Of a stretch of 64,000 nucleotides of DNA, positions 63,225 through 64,000 are shown one piece after another (positions within the stretch are counted from its first letter, which is position 1; every line of letters starts with the position of its first letter). The notes beneath the pieces are model-generated. The model was not told the origin of the DNA. It saw only the letters and a list, made by a program, of their open reading frames with translations, and ran no database searches. The translations under genes and the position numbers were made by a program. Source of the stretch: Schistocephalus solidus (lineage: Eukaryota; Platyhelminthes; Cestoda; Diphyllobothriidea; Diphyllobothriidae); the NCBI GenBank assembly GCA_017591395.1, contig WEDG01000789.1:97501-161500 (forward strand). The letters are read 5' to 3'.

Positions 63225-64000
63225 CTGAGCGTTTTGGGTTTGGCTCTGGATGCGACATTGACGAGAGATTGCAAAACTTAGCTGATAAGATCTGGTATAC
63301 AAACGACGGTCATCAAGCTAGTCAGATTGACTACATCCGAATCAGTTCTCGAGGATCCACAGCCGATTTCAGGAAAGCAGACTGATCTGTGGTGCCGAAA
63401 CTGGTAAAGCCCATGGATCGGACCATGGGGTCGTTCGTACATGCTTGAAAGTCTACTTCCCATACACACACCAAACACCCCGTGCAAGAAAATGGTGGCA
63501 ATGTTGGATAGAGATGGTGTGAAGAAATAATGACCTCCATGGATCAGGCCTCAAACGTTAGTGACAGACAAAAACTGTACCAACTTATGCGTCTAGTGGC
63601 AAGCAGTATACAAATGAGTGGCCCCGTTCGCGATGTGAACAAGAGCTTTGTTGCTGTAAACTTGGGCCAGGACGAGCGGATGGAGAGAGCAGTCGAGCAC
63701 CTTCTCAATCTCATCGATCAAACCTCACTCGTTGCATTGGTTTTTCATCCCTCTCCAACCTATACAGTGACATGCGACGCCTCGATGCAATATGGAGACT
63801 GCACAGCAACAAAACACCCCGAGAGGACGGTATTCCCGTTGAAATGTGCACTCCTCGTATCGAAACTCTGGTGCCCCGGCTCCATGAGGTGTCTGAACAA
63901 GCATGAAGAGAGGAGGTCATCTCTGGTGACTAGGGATCGGGCGAGAACTACAGCGGCATAGACTTCATCGATGCTGCTATGAAGGTCTTCGATTTTATCC
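63225..64000 (+). mobile_element. Decayed LINE of a second lineage, running off the right edge
   Basis: Endonuclease end: WYTNDGHQASQIDYIRISSR (about 63293-63352), then stops. Linker: DRQKLYQLMRLVASSIQM and RMERAVEHLLNLIDQTS (from 63560), FHPSPTYTVTCD. RT start, in another frame: RLDAIWRLHSNKTPREDGIP, ETLVPRLHEVSEQA, and after two stops ENYSGIDFIDAAMKVF. NKAPGEDGIPxE and NYRGISLIDVAAKxF are RT motifs of a LINE lineage different from copies 1 and 2. The piece between endonuclease and linker is short, suggesting a deletion. Confidence 0.75.

Overview
The window is eukaryotic: intron-rich, repeat-laden and without operons. The relics of non-LTR (LINE) retrotransposons, Penelope-like elements (PLEs) and tRNA-derived repeats resemble those I know from flatworms. 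My best guess is a tapeworm, perhaps diphyllobothriidean (Schistocephalus/Spirometra-like). This rests on family recognition and was not tested by a database search.

One host gene dominates. The minus strand from about 51.07 kb to base 1 carries at least 25 exons of an axonemal dynein heavy chain. The linker exons resemble DNAH10 (inner-arm heavy chain) most closely. The window holds the N-terminal tail and most of the linker, about 1,650 codons. The last visible exon (bases 1-18) runs off the left edge, so the AAA+ ring and stalk lie outside. The true N-terminus was not found. Nearly every exon junction is phase-compatible; exons 1/2 and 2/3 are not, which implies small undetected exons.

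Layout: 1-18 dynein exon; 19-7435 one intron holding a decayed LINE (about 930-5233), its 3' companion repeats and a four-unit array; 7436-8935 two linker exons; 8936-14824 one intron packed with a foldback, two opposed PLE fragments and a tandem array of 13 tRNA-like units (about 305 bp period) bounded by (TA)n; 14825-51069 the remaining exons, with introns full of dispersed repeats, PLE-terminus-like repeats, telomere-like elements, foldbacks and a mariner-like relic; 51.4-56.2 kb a second, internally deleted LINE copy with the same 3' companions; 56.2-64 kb mostly unassigned DNA, with an RT relic at 58.3 kb and a different decayed LINE from 63.2 kb off the right edge.

Only the dynein gene looks functional. 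The mobile elements I could read are broken by frameshifts, stops or deletions. The most unusual items are the tRNA-like array antisense inside the dynein gene, the hammerhead-like motif in the PLE-type repeats, the LINE C-terminal zinc-finger cassette, and a partial exon duplication.
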